Numbered from the stretch's first letter, positions 32,710 through 41,823 are shown. The stretch is 49,353 nt of DNA from Peptococcaceae bacterium BRH_c4a (GCA_000961585.1 LADN01000078.1:1-49353); one strand, 5' to 3'. The notes: a model not told the origin generated them from the sequence alone. A program made the numbers and translations.

Positions 32710-34065
32710 ATGGCAGGGGGAAAAGTTGCTACTGTCGATAAGGTGAATCAAATGTTGCCAATTGGGCAATTAATACCACTTGGACTTCAACACGTTTTAG
32801 CCATGTATGCAGGTGCGGTTGCAGTACCTCTTATCGTAGGCGGAGCTGTGGGGTTAACCCCACAACAACTGGCCTTCTTAGTTGCCGCAGATTTATTTAC
32901 CTGTGGTATAGCCACATTACTTCAAGCTATTGGAATAGGACAATTCGCAGGGATAAGGCTGCCTGCAATCCTTGGCTGCACATTTGCTGCTGTAGGTCCA
33001 CTGATTGTTATCGGTAAAGAGTCAGGAATGGCCACTGCCTATGGCGCTATTATTACGGCAGGTATTGTAGTTGCTCTGCTTGCTCCGCTTTATGGTAAAA
33101 TTTTAAGGTTTTTTCCCAGTGTAGTTACAGGTTCCGTCGTTACGATTATCGGACTTTCTTTGATATCCGTCGGTGTTCGTAATGCAGGAGGCGGCTTTGG
33201 GCCAACTTTCGGAGACCCTAAAAACCTGCTTTTAGCGGGATTTACAATGCTTGTTATAATCATAATGAATAAATTTTTCAAAGGATTCTTACAGGCGATT
33301 TCCGTCTTAATCGGATTAATAGTTGGTACGATTGTTGCCGCATTTGTGGGTATGGTTGATTTTACAGTGGTGGTTAATGCTAAGTGGGTAAGTCTCGTAC
33401 ATCCTTTTGCTTTTGGAGTTCCCAAGTTTGAAATTGGTGCGATTCTAATGATGACTATCGTTATGCTGATAGTTATGATTGAATCCACAGGTACTTTCCT
33501 GGGAATTGGTAAAGTCTGCGATAAAAGTCTTACCGAAAAAGATATTGTCAGAGGGATGAGAGCTGAAGGAATAGCTACTGTCATGGGGGGAATATTCAAT
33601 TCATTCCCATATACAACTTATAATCAGAATTTAGGACTTCTTGCCTTGAGTAGAGTTACCAGCCGTTTTGTGGTTATCGTTTCTGGAATTATTCTGGTTT
33701 TGCTAGGACTAATTCCTAAGTTTGCGGCATTGGCTACGATTATTCCTGCGCCTGTCTTTGGCGGGGCTACAATTATCATGTTCGCCATGGTAGCAGTTGC
33801 TGGTCTCAAAATGCTGCACAATGTGGATTTCAACAAAAACTCAAATATGTTAGTTGTGGCATGTTCAATCGGTGTTGGACTTGGCGTGACAGTTGTGCCG
33901 GGTTTATTTGCCAAGACGCCTCAAATAATAAATACCGTATTTGGACACAGCGGAATCGTTTCCGGAGCTCTTGTTGCAGTTCTTTTAAATGCTTTCTTAA
34001 ACTTTGGTGATAAAGAAAGTCAGGAAAGCTCAAATCCTTTTGAAGAAGAACATTTTGTTGGTTAA
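32710..34065 (+). CDS. NCS2-family xanthine/urate permease
   Basis: A 451-residue transporter of the nucleobase:cation symporter-2 family with about 12-14 hydrophobic segments. Diagnostic motifs are GLQHVLAMYAGAVAVPLIVG near the N-terminus, FAGIRLPAILGCTFAAVGP (substrate helix), IESTGTFLGIGKV and FNSFPYTTYNQNLGLLALSRV. The last is the NxGxxxxT-like signature region, here NQNLGLLALS. It resembles PucJ/UacT/XanQ-like purine importers. The ATG at 32710 has GGGAGGTGG upstream. It is markedly more AT-rich than the genes either side, suggesting separate acquisition. It presumably feeds urate or xanthine to this cluster. Confidence 0.92.
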   Translation: MAGGKVATVDKVNQMLPIGQLIPLGLQHVLAMYAGAVAVPLIVGGAVGLTPQQLAFLVAADLFTCGIATLLQAIGIGQFAGIRLPAILGCTFAAVGPLIVIGKESGMATAYGAIITAGIVVALLAPLYGKILRFFPSVVTGSVVTIIGLSLISVGVRNAGGGFGPTFGDPKNLLLAGFTMLVIIIMNKFFKGFLQAISVLIGLIVGTIVAAFVGMVDFTVVVNAKWVSLVHPFAFGVPKFEIGAILMMTIVMLIVMIESTGTFLGIGKVCDKSLTEKDIVRGMRAEGIATVMGGIFNSFPYTTYNQNLGLLALSRVTSRFVVIVSGIILVLLGLIPKFAALATIIPAPVFGGATIIMFAMVAVAGLKMLHNVDFNKNSNMLVVACSIGVGLGVTVVPGLFAKTPQIINTVFGHSGIVSGALVAVLLNAFLNFGDKESQESSNPFEEEHFVG

Positions 34066-34142
34066 GCACTAACTCATTTTCATTTGCTTTCTAACCTATT
34101 AAAAATATCAGAGTATTTCCGGATTTAAAGGAGTATTGCGAA

Positions 34143-35237
34143 GTGGCTAAACTGAGTGTAAACATCTGTGGTATTACCTTTCCCAATCCGGTTATGCCGG
34201 CAGCCGGCCCCACCTCCAAGGACGGGGCTATGTGCCAGGCGGCTGCCCGGGGAGGGGCCGGCGGTATTGTTACCAAAACAATATCGGTTAAGCCGGCCGA
34301 GGTTCCAAGGCCGTGCATGGCGGAAATTAAAGGCGGTTTCTTAAATACCGAGCTCTGGTCGGAACTGCCCAAGGAGCAGTGGCTGGAAAATGAATACAGA
34401 ATGGTCAAAGAAACTGGCCTGCCGGTAATAGTCAGCCTGGGTTACACCGCCGATCAAATCAGTGAGCTGGCGCAGCTGGTGAAACCTTACGCCGACGCTC
34501 TGGAGCTGTCCACCCACTATGTGGGAAATGACATTTCTCCCATTGTCGACGCCTTAAAGGCGGCCAAGTCGGCGGTTGACGTTCCGGTCTTTATGAAAAT
34601 GAGCCCTCATCCCAATATTCAGGATATAGCCAAAGCGGTGGAAGATGCGGGGGCGGACGGGCTGGTGATGATTAATTCCTTTGGCCCCTGCATGGGAATT
34701 GATATTGAAACCGGGCTGCCTCTGATGGGCAGCAGGGAAGGCTACGGCTGGCTTTCCGGCGCTGCCGTCAGGTCACTGGCCGTCCGTTGCGTATATGATG
34801 CGGCCGGGGTTGTAAGGATACCCATATTTGGAGTGGGCGGCGTCACCAGCGGCCGGGACGTGGCTGAATTGTTCATGGCCGGGGCCTCGGCTGTACAGGT
34901 TTGTACCGCAGGCATTTTAAAAGGGCCCGGCGTATATGGCAAAATTGTCAAAGAGCTGGAAGAGTTTTTAGACAGCCACGGCTATGCCGATGTTTCCGAA
35001 ATTAAAGGGCTGGCTCACCGGAAAATGGCCCGGAGGGCTTTTCGAACAACGGCCGTTGTGCCGGTGGTTGACAATGATCGCTGCAATCTTTGCGGTCTTT
35101 GCGAAATAAGCTGCTCTTATGATGCCATTTCCCGCTCCGGCCAGCTGGTTATCGATGCCGGGAAGTGTTTCGGCTGCGGCCTCTGTGTCACCCGCTGCCA
35201 GAGAAAGGCCTTGACGCTGGATGGCGGGGAGAGTTAA
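34143..35237 (+). CDS. preA: Dihydropyrimidine dehydrogenase PreA-like protein
   Basis: A 364-residue FMN TIM-barrel oxidoreductase of the dihydroorotate/dihydropyrimidine dehydrogenase family with a C-terminal ferredoxin domain. FPNPVMPAAGP, GIVTKTISV, MKMSPHPNIQDIAKAVEDAGADGLVMIN and FGVGGVTSGRDVAELFMAGASAVQV are FMN-barrel motifs. CNLCGLCEISCSYDA and CFGCGLCVTRCQRKA bind two [4Fe-4S] clusters. I do not see the large YgfK protein that usually holds the oxidoreductase role in urate clusters, so this may take its place in reducing a purine or pyrimidine ring. GTG start at 34143 with AAGGAG upstream. Confidence 0.88.
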   Translation: MAKLSVNICGITFPNPVMPAAGPTSKDGAMCQAAARGGAGGIVTKTISVKPAEVPRPCMAEIKGGFLNTELWSELPKEQWLENEYRMVKETGLPVIVSLGYTADQISELAQLVKPYADALELSTHYVGNDISPIVDALKAAKSAVDVPVFMKMSPHPNIQDIAKAVEDAGADGLVMINSFGPCMGIDIETGLPLMGSREGYGWLSGAAVRSLAVRCVYDAAGVVRIPIFGVGGVTSGRDVAELFMAGASAVQVCTAGILKGPGVYGKIVKELEEFLDSHGYADVSEIKGLAHRKMARRAFRTTAVVPVVDNDRCNLCGLCEISCSYDAISRSGQLVIDAGKCFGCGLCVTRCQRKALTLDGGES

Positions 35238-35297
35238 GGTAATAGGTTGTTGGTGATAGGTAATTAGGTTATTGGTTGCAGAAAGGAGTAAATTGTT

Positions 35298-36542
35298 TTG
35301 AGCGAAAATTTTGGGAAGGCATTGGAATTAGCGCAAAAGTACCAGCCGGAAATGAGCCGGTTTTTGCGGGATATGATTGCCATTCCCAGTGAAAGCTGTC
35401 AGGAAGAAAAGGTTGTTTTAAGAATCAAAGAAGAAATGGAGGAGGTGGGCTTTGATAAGGTTACCATTGATCCCATGGGAAACATACTGGGATACATTGG
35501 TAGCGGAAAACACCTGATTGCCATGGATGCTCATATCGACACCGTGGGTGTGGGTAATCCCGGGAACTGGCAGTATGATCCTTATAAAGGCTATGAAGAC
35601 GATGAAATAATAATCGGCCGCGGCGCCAGCGATCAGGAAGGCGGCATGGCCTCCATGGTATACTCCGGAAAAATAATCAAAGAGCTGGGGCTGGAAGACG
35701 ACTACACCCTGGTTGTGGTCGGCTCGGTACAGGAGGAAGACTGTGACGGGCTGTGCTGGCAGTATATTATCAACGAGGGCAAACTGAGGCCGGAATTCGT
35801 GGTTATCACCGAGCCCACCGACGGCAGGATTCACCGGGGCCAGCGCGGCAGGATGGAAATAAAAGTGGCCGCCAGAGGCGTCAGCTGCCATGGATCCGCT
35901 CCCGAGCGGGGCGATAACGCCATCTACAAAATGGGGCCGGTTTTGGCCGAGCTTAGGGCATTGCATGAAAACCTCAGGGTCCATGATTTTCTGGGTAAAG
36001 GCAGCTTGGCGGTATCGGAGATTTTTCATACCTCCCCATCCCGCTGCGCGGTGGCCGACAGCTGCTGGATTTCCATCGACAGGCGGCTCACCGCCGGTGA
36101 AGACGCCGATTATGCCATGCAGCAGATAAAATATCTCCCGTCGGTTAAGGCGGCCGGCGCTGAAGTGTCCATGTATACCTATGAGAGACCTTCCTATACT
36201 AATCTGGTGTATCCTACTGAATCTTATTTTCCCACCTGGCTGATCGAGGAAGATCATCCTGTCTGCTCGACGCTGGTGGATGCGTATAAAGGCCTTTTTA
36301 AGCAGGACCCGGTTATAGACAAGTGGACGTTCTCCACAAACGGAGTATCCATCATGGGAAGATACGGCATTCCCTGCATCGGCTTTGGCCCCGGCCATGA
36401 AGATCAGGCCCATGCTCCCAATGAAAGAACCTGGAAAAAAGAGCTGGTTTACGCGGCAGCCATGTATGCCATGATTCCCGGAATATATGTAAAAAAATAT
36501 GCCGGCAAGATGCCTGGGGCCACCCAAAACCTGGTAAAGTAA
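35298..36542 (+). CDS. ygeY: YgeY-type M20 family hydrolase
   Basis: A 414-residue metallohydrolase of the M20 dizinc peptidase/deacylase family, YgeY subgroup. Metal ligands are visible in [11 protein letters not shown] (His, Asp), [10 protein letters not shown] (bridging Asp), VQEEDCDG (catalytic Glu-Glu) and [14 protein letters not shown] (last His). The lid domain starts near CHGSAPERG. In urate clusters YgeY acts between ring-opened intermediates and diaminopropionate. TTG start at 35298 with AAAGGAG upstream, after a short TAATAGG-type repeat. Confidence 0.92.
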   Translation: MSENFGKALELAQKYQPEMSRFLRDMIAIPSESCQEEKVVLRIKEEMEEVGFDKVTIDPMGNILGYIGSGKHLIAMDAHIDTVGVGNPGNWQYDPYKGYEDDEIIIGRGASDQEGGMASMVYSGKIIKELGLEDDYTLVVVGSVQEEDCDGLCWQYIINEGKLRPEFVVITEPTDGRIHRGQRGRMEIKVAARGVSCHGSAPERGDNAIYKMGPVLAELRALHENLRVHDFLGKGSLAVSEIFHTSPSRCAVADSCWISIDRRLTAGEDADYAMQQIKYLPSVKAAGAEVSMYTYERPSYTNLVYPTESYFPTWLIEEDHPVCSTLVDAYKGLFKQDPVIDKWTFSTNGVSIMGRYGIPCIGFGPGHEDQAHAPNERTWKKELVYAAAMYAMIPGIYVKKYAGKMPGATQNLVK

Positions 36543-36597
36543 ATCAATTTGCCGGATCATTTTAAATAAACTATGTATATCAAGGAGGATTTAACTG

Positions 36598-37581
36598 ATG
36601 CAATCCATTTTCCGCGGAAGGCACTTTATCGACCTGGAGGATTTCAACAAAGAAGAAGTGGAAACAATGTTGGAAGTGTCCTTTGGTCTGAAGAAAAAAT
36701 TTGCCATGGGAGTGCCTACCCCGTACCTGCAGTACCAGACCATGTTTCTGATGTTCTTTGAGCAGTCCACCAGAACCAGAAACTCCATGGAAGCCGGTAT
36801 TGCCCAACTGGGCGGGCACGCAAACTACCTGGATTCCAGCGGTATGCAAATCGCCCACGGCGAAAGCGCCAAGGATACAGCCATCATTCTCTCCCGCTTC
36901 GGTCATGCCATTGCCTGCAGGTACTGCAACTGGGGCATCGGCAATAAGTACCTGAACGAAATGGCTGAATGGTCCACCGCTCCCATCATGAATCTGCAGT
37001 GTGACCTTTATCACCCCTTCCAGGCTTTGGCCGATTTGATGACCATGAAGGAGAAAATAGGTGACTTGAAGCGGGTTAAGGTTTCCATCATCTGGGCCTA
37101 TGCCGAAAGCCACAAGAAGCCTATCTCGGTCCCTGTATCGCAGCTTCTGCTCTTCCCTCGCTATGGCATGGACGTGGTTCTTGCCCACCCCAAAGGCTAT
37201 GATCTGCCCGACTGGGTGATTGAGAAAGCCAGGGCCAGCGCCGCCAGGTACGGTGGCACGGTTGCCATTACCAACAACGAGGCCGAGGCGTATGAAAACG
37301 CCCATATCGTTATTCCCAAAAACTGGGGGAGCTGGACGACTGACCAGGGCACGGCCGTTATCGATGACCGCCTGGTTGCCAACAAGAGCTGGATATGCAC
37401 CGAAGAAAAAATGGCCACAGCCGATAAAGATGTAATGTACATGCACGCCCTGCCCGCTGACCGGGGCAACGAGGTGGTGGATTCGGTCATTGACGGCCCG
37501 CACTCCATCGTGTACGATGAGGCTGAAAACCGCCTGCATACTGCCAAAGCGGTAATGACACTGCTGATGGGCGGCAGATAA
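36598..37581 (+). CDS. ygeW: Knotted carbamoyltransferase YgeW
   Basis: A 327-residue aspartate/ornithine-carbamoyltransferase-fold enzyme. FFEQSTRTRNSMEAG is the carbamoyl-phosphate loop (STRTR), DLYHPFQALADLMT is the HPxQ-type motif, and HALPADRGNEVVDSVIDG is the C-terminal substrate region of the YgeW group. It probably releases carbamoyl phosphate from a ureido compound (phosphorolysis) for the adjacent carbamate kinase. AAGGAGG precedes the ATG. It is somewhat shorter than E. coli YgeW as I recall it (near 400 residues), missing mainly N-terminal length. Confidence 0.9.
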   Translation: MQSIFRGRHFIDLEDFNKEEVETMLEVSFGLKKKFAMGVPTPYLQYQTMFLMFFEQSTRTRNSMEAGIAQLGGHANYLDSSGMQIAHGESAKDTAIILSRFGHAIACRYCNWGIGNKYLNEMAEWSTAPIMNLQCDLYHPFQALADLMTMKEKIGDLKRVKVSIIWAYAESHKKPISVPVSQLLLFPRYGMDVVLAHPKGYDLPDWVIEKARASAARYGGTVAITNNEAEAYENAHIVIPKNWGSWTTDQGTAVIDDRLVANKSWICTEEKMATADKDVMYMHALPADRGNEVVDSVIDGPHSIVYDEAENRLHTAKAVMTLLMGGR

Positions 37582-37583
37582 AT

Positions 37584-38534
37584 ATGAGCAAGCTCGCTGT
37601 TGTTGCCATTGGTGGAAACTCCCTTATTCGTGACAGCGCGCACCAAACCGTTGAGGATCAAAATGATGCCATTTGTGAAACAATCAGGCATGTTGCCGGG
37701 ATTATTGAGCAGGGCTATGAAGTCATTATCACCCATGGCAACGGCCCGCAGGTGGGCTTTATTCTGAGGAGGTCGGAAATAGCCGCTGAATTGGCGGGTA
37801 TGCACCACGTGCCGCTGGTCATCTGCGTCGCTGACACCCAGGGCGCTATAGGCTACCAGATACAGCAGGCTATGGACAATGAGTTCAGAATACGCGGGCT
37901 GAAAAAATCAGCTGTCACCGTGGTAACGCAGGTGGTGGTGGCGGTGGATGACCCGGCCTTTGAAAAGCCCGGCAAGCCCATCGGATCGTTTTATGATAAG
38001 GAGAGGGCCGAGGCTTTTCAAAAAGAAAATCCGGGCTGGGTGATGGTCAACGATGCCGGAAGGGGTTACCGGAGGGTTGTTCCTTCCCCTCTCCCGCAGG
38101 AAATTGTGGAAAAAGAAGTAATCAGGAAACTGGTTGGTAACGGCTATTGTGTTGTGGCCGTGGGCGGCGGGGGCATTCCGGTGGCCAGGCAGCCCGACGG
38201 CACTTTGATGGGTGTGGATGCGGTAATTGACAAGGATTTTGCTTCCAGCCTGCTGGCCTCTGAGGTAGGTGCCGATATGCTGATCATCTCAACCAGCGTA
38301 CCCAGAGTATGCCTTAACTACGGCAGGCCGGATGAAAAAGCGCTGGATAAAGTAACCGTGGCTGAATTAAAACAGTATGTGTCAGAAAACCATTTTGCTC
38401 CCGGCAGTATGCTTCCCAAAATACAGGCTGTGATAAACTTCCTGGAAAATGGAGGCAAAAGGGCCATTATACTTAATCCGGATTCTCTGGAAGAAGCAAT
38501 TGCCGGAAAAACGGGAACACATATTTATCCATAA
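37584..38534 (+). CDS. arcC: Carbamate kinase
   Basis: A 316-residue amino-acid-kinase-fold enzyme turning carbamoyl phosphate and ADP into ATP, CO2 and ammonia. Motifs: VVAIGGNSL at the N-terminus, THGNGPQVGFILRRSE, VAVGGGGIPVAR and GVDAVIDKDFASSLLASEV. It ends with LEEAIAGKTGTHIYP as is usual. It starts two bases after the ygeW stop, so the two are coupled. This is the ATP-yielding step of the cluster and equivalent to E. coli YqeA. Confidence 0.94.
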   Translation: MSKLAVVAIGGNSLIRDSAHQTVEDQNDAICETIRHVAGIIEQGYEVIITHGNGPQVGFILRRSEIAAELAGMHHVPLVICVADTQGAIGYQIQQAMDNEFRIRGLKKSAVTVVTQVVVAVDDPAFEKPGKPIGSFYDKERAEAFQKENPGWVMVNDAGRGYRRVVPSPLPQEIVEKEVIRKLVGNGYCVVAVGGGGIPVARQPDGTLMGVDAVIDKDFASSLLASEVGADMLIISTSVPRVCLNYGRPDEKALDKVTVAELKQYVSENHFAPGSMLPKIQAVINFLENGGKRAIILNPDSLEEAIAGKTGTHIYP

Positions 38535-38536
38535 CG

Positions 38537-38617
38537 GGCTTTTTGAGGGGCCGGCAGGTGGTGCGTGATGGTAAACTGTACGACCGGAACCCCGGGGGAG
38601 TTTACCTTTGCCGCTAA
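38537..38617 (+). pseudogene. Likely C-terminal remnant of hydantoinase hyuA
   Basis: In the 111-bp gap between arcC and xdhD one frame reads RGRQVVRDGKLYDRNPGG and ends YLCR-stop at 38615-38617. The pattern RGxxVVRDGxL...G...L.R is that of the extreme C-terminus of dihydropyrimidinase/hydantoinase proteins. In E. coli hyuA (ygeZ) neighbours the carbamate kinase gene of the equivalent cluster, and no intact hyuA is in this window. It looks like the last 27 codons after deletion of the body of the gene. This rests on a short match. Confidence 0.5.
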
Positions 38618-38645
38618 CCATTTCGTAACAGTGAGGTGAGGCGGT

Positions 38646-41195
38646 TTGTTCGCAATAGACCTTAACGGTGGCATTTACACTGCAAAAGAGGATATGAACC
38701 TGTTAGATTTCCTGCGGGACGAATTACAGGTCACCTCACTTAAAAACGGCTGTGGTGAGGGGGCCTGCGGCGCCTGCATGCTGCTGGTGGACGGCAAGGC
38801 CATGCGGGCATGCCTCTTGACTGTGGCTAAGATGAGCGGTAAAAAGCTTATGACGGTGGAAGGCCTGCCGGACAGGGAAAAGGAAATTTATGTCCGGGCT
38901 TTTGCCGAGGCGGGGGCTGTGCAGTGCGGCTTTTGCATCCCCGGCATGATCATCAGCGCCAAAGCACTGCTGGACAAAAACCCCCATCCTGCTGCCCGGG
39001 AAATTAAGGAATCCATACGCGGCAACATATGCCGCTGTACGGGATATGTAAAAATAGAACAGGCCATCAGCATGGCGGCCAGACTGCTGCGCGGGGAATC
39101 GCTGCCTGATTCGCCGGCACATCCGGGGATAGGAGCCAGCCTGCCGCGGGTTGACGCCCGGGAAAAAGTGCTGGGAACAGGCCAGTATGTAGATGACATG
39201 CATGTCAAAGATATGCTTTACGGAGCTGTGCTGCGTACTAAATACCCCCGGGCTCTGGTGAAGGGCATTGATGTGTCGGCTGCCCGGGCCTGTCCGGGAG
39301 TGGAAGCGGTGCTGACGGCTGAAGATGTGCCGGGTGAGCGTTTTTGGGGCTTTATTTTTAAGGATTGGCCGGTTTTGGTGGCCACCGGTGAAGAAACACG
39401 GTATATAGGCGATGCTATTGCGCTGGTGGCGGCCCGCTCCAAAAAAATCGCCCGGGAAGCGCTGGCATTGATAAAAGTGGAGTATGAAGAGCTGGAGCCG
39501 GTAACCACCCCCGCCTTTGCGCTTCACGAGGACGCTCCAAAGATTCATCCCAAAGGAAATCTTTTAAGCACCACCAGCATCAAAAGAGGCGATGCCCAAA
39601 AAGATCTGGCCGGGTCGGCCTATGTGGTAACCAACCGCTATGCCACCCCGCCCACCGAGCATGCCTTTATGGAGCCGGAAAGCGCGCTGGCCATCCCCCA
39701 GGGGAACGGGGGAATTACCGTCTGCTCAGGAAGCCAGAGTGTATACGAAGACCAGCACGGGATAATGGCAATACTGGGCTTGCCGGCCGAAAAGGTGCGG
39801 GTTGTCAGCAAATTGATCGGCGGGGGCTTCGGCGGTAAAGAAGATTTATGCGTGCAGCACCATGCCGCGCTGCTGGCGGTGAAAACCAAAAAGCCTGTAA
39901 AGATTACCTTTACCAGGCGGGAAAGCATACTTGTTCATCCCAAGCGCCACGCCATGGATCTGGAATTAAGCACCGGCTGCGATGCCGAAGGAAAAATCAC
40001 GGCGGTGGTGGCTAAAGTTGTGGCTGACACGGGGGCTTATTCATCGCTGGGGCCGCCTGTTTTACAGAGGGCCTGCACTCATATCGGCGGGCCTTACCAT
40101 GTTCCCAGTGTGGATATAACCGGATATTGCGTATATACCAACAACCCCCCGGCAGGGGCGTTTCGGGGCTTCGGAGTTCCCCAGGCCGCCTTTGCCTGTG
40201 AAACCAATCTGGATTTATTGGCTCACAAGGTTGGTATTTCACCGTGGGAGATTCGCTACCGCAATGCACTGGAGCCGGGCATGGCTAATGCCACCGGGCA
40301 GATCGCCGATGAGGGCACGGCCATCAAGGAGACGCTGCTGGCCGTGCGCCAGGCCTACGAATCCCACCGGTGCGCCGGAATTGCCTGCGCCTTGAAGAAC
40401 ACCGGCATAGGAGTGGGATTGCCCGATATATCCCGGGTCAAAATAAAAGTGGCGGGCGGCAGGGCGCTTGTTTTAACCAGTGCGGCCTGCATCGGCCAGG
40501 GGATGGCCACCATTGCCGTTCAAATGGTTTGTGAAACCACAGGACTGCCTGCGGAATTAGTTGAAGTGGCGGCGCCGGATACCGCCCTGACCCCTGACGC
40601 CGGCACAACCACCGCCTCCAGGCAGACTCTTTTTACCGGCGAGGCTACCCGCCAGGCGGCAATCAAACTGAAGCAGGCGCTGCAGCAGGCGACGCTGGCC
40701 CAACTTGAGGGCGGCGAGTTTTACGGAGAGTATTCTGGTAACACCGACCCGATGAGATCCGATAAACCCAATCCGGTAAGCCATGTGGCCTATAGCTATG
40801 CCACTCATGTTGTTTTGCTGGATGAAAAGGGCAAGGTGCAGAAAGTATTCGCAGCCCATGACGTTGGCCGGGCTATCAATCCAAAGGCCATCGAGGGGCA
40901 GGTCGAAGGGGCCATTGCCATGGGGCTGGGCTATGCCCTGAGGGAAGACTTCCCTCTGCAAAAAGGGGTGCCGACGGTAAAATACAGCACCCTGGGACTG
41001 TTCCGGTCCACCGATATGCCGGAGATAGAGGTGATACTGGTGGAAAAAAATCCATCGCCGCTGGCATACGGCGCCAAAGGAGTGGGTGAGATTGCCGCCA
41101 TTCCAGTTACCCCGGCGGTGGCGTCGGCGTACTACAGGTATGACGGAAGGATAAGGCTGAGGCTTCCTTTGCCGGAAACCGCATATAGAAAGTAA
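38646..41195 (+). CDS. xdhD: Xanthine dehydrogenase-type molybdenum hydroxylase, fused Fe-S and Mo subunits
   Basis: An 849-residue fusion. Residues 1-150 carry two [2Fe-2S] clusters: the ferredoxin-type GCGEGACGACMLLVDG, and QCGFCIPGMI with NICRCTGYVKI. Residues 165-849 are the molybdopterin subunit, with GGGFGGKED, the PPAGAFRGFGVPQ arginine/substrate loop, and GQGMATIAVQM. KGVGEIAAIP near the end bears the catalytic Glu. There is no FAD domain, so electrons leave by another partner. This is the XdhD/selenium-dependent xanthine dehydrogenase type, hydroxylating a purine. TTG start at 38646 after GTGAGGTGAGG. It is the last gene of the cluster. Confidence 0.92.
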   Translation: MFAIDLNGGIYTAKEDMNLLDFLRDELQVTSLKNGCGEGACGACMLLVDGKAMRACLLTVAKMSGKKLMTVEGLPDREKEIYVRAFAEAGAVQCGFCIPGMIISAKALLDKNPHPAAREIKESIRGNICRCTGYVKIEQAISMAARLLRGESLPDSPAHPGIGASLPRVDAREKVLGTGQYVDDMHVKDMLYGAVLRTKYPRALVKGIDVSAARACPGVEAVLTAEDVPGERFWGFIFKDWPVLVATGEETRYIGDAIALVAARSKKIAREALALIKVEYEELEPVTTPAFALHEDAPKIHPKGNLLSTTSIKRGDAQKDLAGSAYVVTNRYATPPTEHAFMEPESALAIPQGNGGITVCSGSQSVYEDQHGIMAILGLPAEKVRVVSKLIGGGFGGKEDLCVQHHAALLAVKTKKPVKITFTRRESILVHPKRHAMDLELSTGCDAEGKITAVVAKVVADTGAYSSLGPPVLQRACTHIGGPYHVPSVDITGYCVYTNNPPAGAFRGFGVPQAAFACETNLDLLAHKVGISPWEIRYRNALEPGMANATGQIADEGTAIKETLLAVRQAYESHRCAGIACALKNTGIGVGLPDISRVKIKVAGGRALVLTSAACIGQGMATIAVQMVCETTGLPAELVEVAAPDTALTPDAGTTTASRQTLFTGEATRQAAIKLKQALQQATLAQLEGGEFYGEYSGNTDPMRSDKPNPVSHVAYSYATHVVLLDEKGKVQKVFAAHDVGRAINPKAIEGQVEGAIAMGLGYALREDFPLQKGVPTVKYSTLGLFRSTDMPEIEVILVEKNPSPLAYGAKGVGEIAAIPVTPAVASAYYRYDGRIRLRLPLPETAYRK

Positions 41196-41216
41196 GTTTT
41201 AATCAGGGTGTACAGA

Positions 41217-41472
41217 AGGGTGTCTCCCGGTTCCCATTCTGACCAAATTGGTAATGATACTTTCAGGGGTGATTGTCCAATGTCAAGGGCTGACCCCGCA
41301 GGTGATTTTATCAGAAAAGCAAAGATCGCTTCTTCCAGCGCATCCGTTAGCTTTTGCGCCGTACTCGGCTCCAGCGGCGTTTCGGCAATGCAGGCATAGA
41401 TGCCATCCAAATCCCGATAGGCATGCGAAAGCAATTTTACGGCGTATTTATCCAGAGTGCCGCCTCCTTAAT
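41217..41472 (-). pseudogene. Truncated ParE/RelE toxin gene
   Basis: The minus strand encodes (L)DKYAVKLLSHAYRDLDGI then YACIAETPLEPSTAQKLTDALEEAIF, the N-terminal half of a ParE/RelE toxin. After AIF the similarity stops where a 24-bp GGGGTCAGCCC repeat sits (41274-41297). The expected catalytic C-terminal strands are lost and the frame continues as unrelated sequence. The expected first codon reads CTG, though AAGGAGGC is still present before it. It is probably inactive. The partner antitoxin gene just upstream is intact. Confidence 0.72.
41274..41297 (-). repeat. GGGGTCAGCCCTTGACAttggaca repeat (single copy)
   Basis: On the minus strand this 24-base word is identical to 42837-42860, and a 2-mismatch relative lies at 43650-43673. 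Here it marks the exact point where the ParE gene breaks. Confidence 0.8.
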
Positions 41473-41711
41473 GTGGAGAGGACTTTCCTCGCGTCCAACA
41501 GCTGGCTGTCAGACGCATACTCGGCCTCGGCTTCCGCGATGGCGGCATCAAGCTCCCGTTCTTCCAGCATGGCTTCGTAAGTTTCGATGCTCATAACTAC
41601 CAGATCGCCATACCCATTTTTTGTAATGAAAACCGGCTCTTTTTTGGCGTGGCAGATGTCGGAGATTTCGTTGGTATTTCTCAAATCAGTAATCGGTCTA
41701 ATCTGCGGCAT
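41448..41711 (-). CDS. Phd/YefM-family antitoxin
   Basis: An 87-residue antitoxin. PQIRPITDLRNTNEISDICHA is the DNA-binding N-terminus of Phd/YefM proteins, and EPVFITKNGYGDLVVMSIETYEAML completes the domain. The C-terminal acidic helix (ERELDAAIAEAEAEYA) would wrap the toxin. The start is set at the MPQIRP ATG by family convention; no clear ribosome site is seen. Its stop is followed at once by the broken ParE gene, so this is an orphaned antitoxin. Confidence 0.85.
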   Translation of the reverse strand: MPQIRPITDLRNTNEISDICHAKKEPVFITKNGYGDLVVMSIETYEAMLEERELDAAIAEAEAEYASDSQLLDARKVLSTLRRRHSG

Positions 41712-41823
41712 AGGAGGCGGTATCCTAAAAAAGCTAAAATAAAACGCCAAGGGGTAATCCACTAAACGTTCCATATTTTTAAATATCAAAACCGCCGCTT
41801 TTTCTAACAGTGCCTTTGTGTAA

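Noticed and set aside
35418-36560. 380-residue minus-strand open frame
   Set aside because: It lies fully antisense to ygeY, has no ribosome site or family motif, and arises from the codon bias of the real gene.
36580-37539. 319-residue minus-strand open frame
   Set aside because: Antisense to ygeW, whose motifs are unambiguous; no start context.
38736-39548. 270-residue minus-strand open frame
   Set aside because: Antisense shadow of xdhD; composition is His/Arg/Gly-rich as expected for a shadow.
38646-41195. Selenocysteine (in-frame UGA) in the xdhD-type gene
   Set aside because: The frame is open throughout without internal UGA. Selenium in this family is a labile cofactor, not encoded, so no SECIS is expected.
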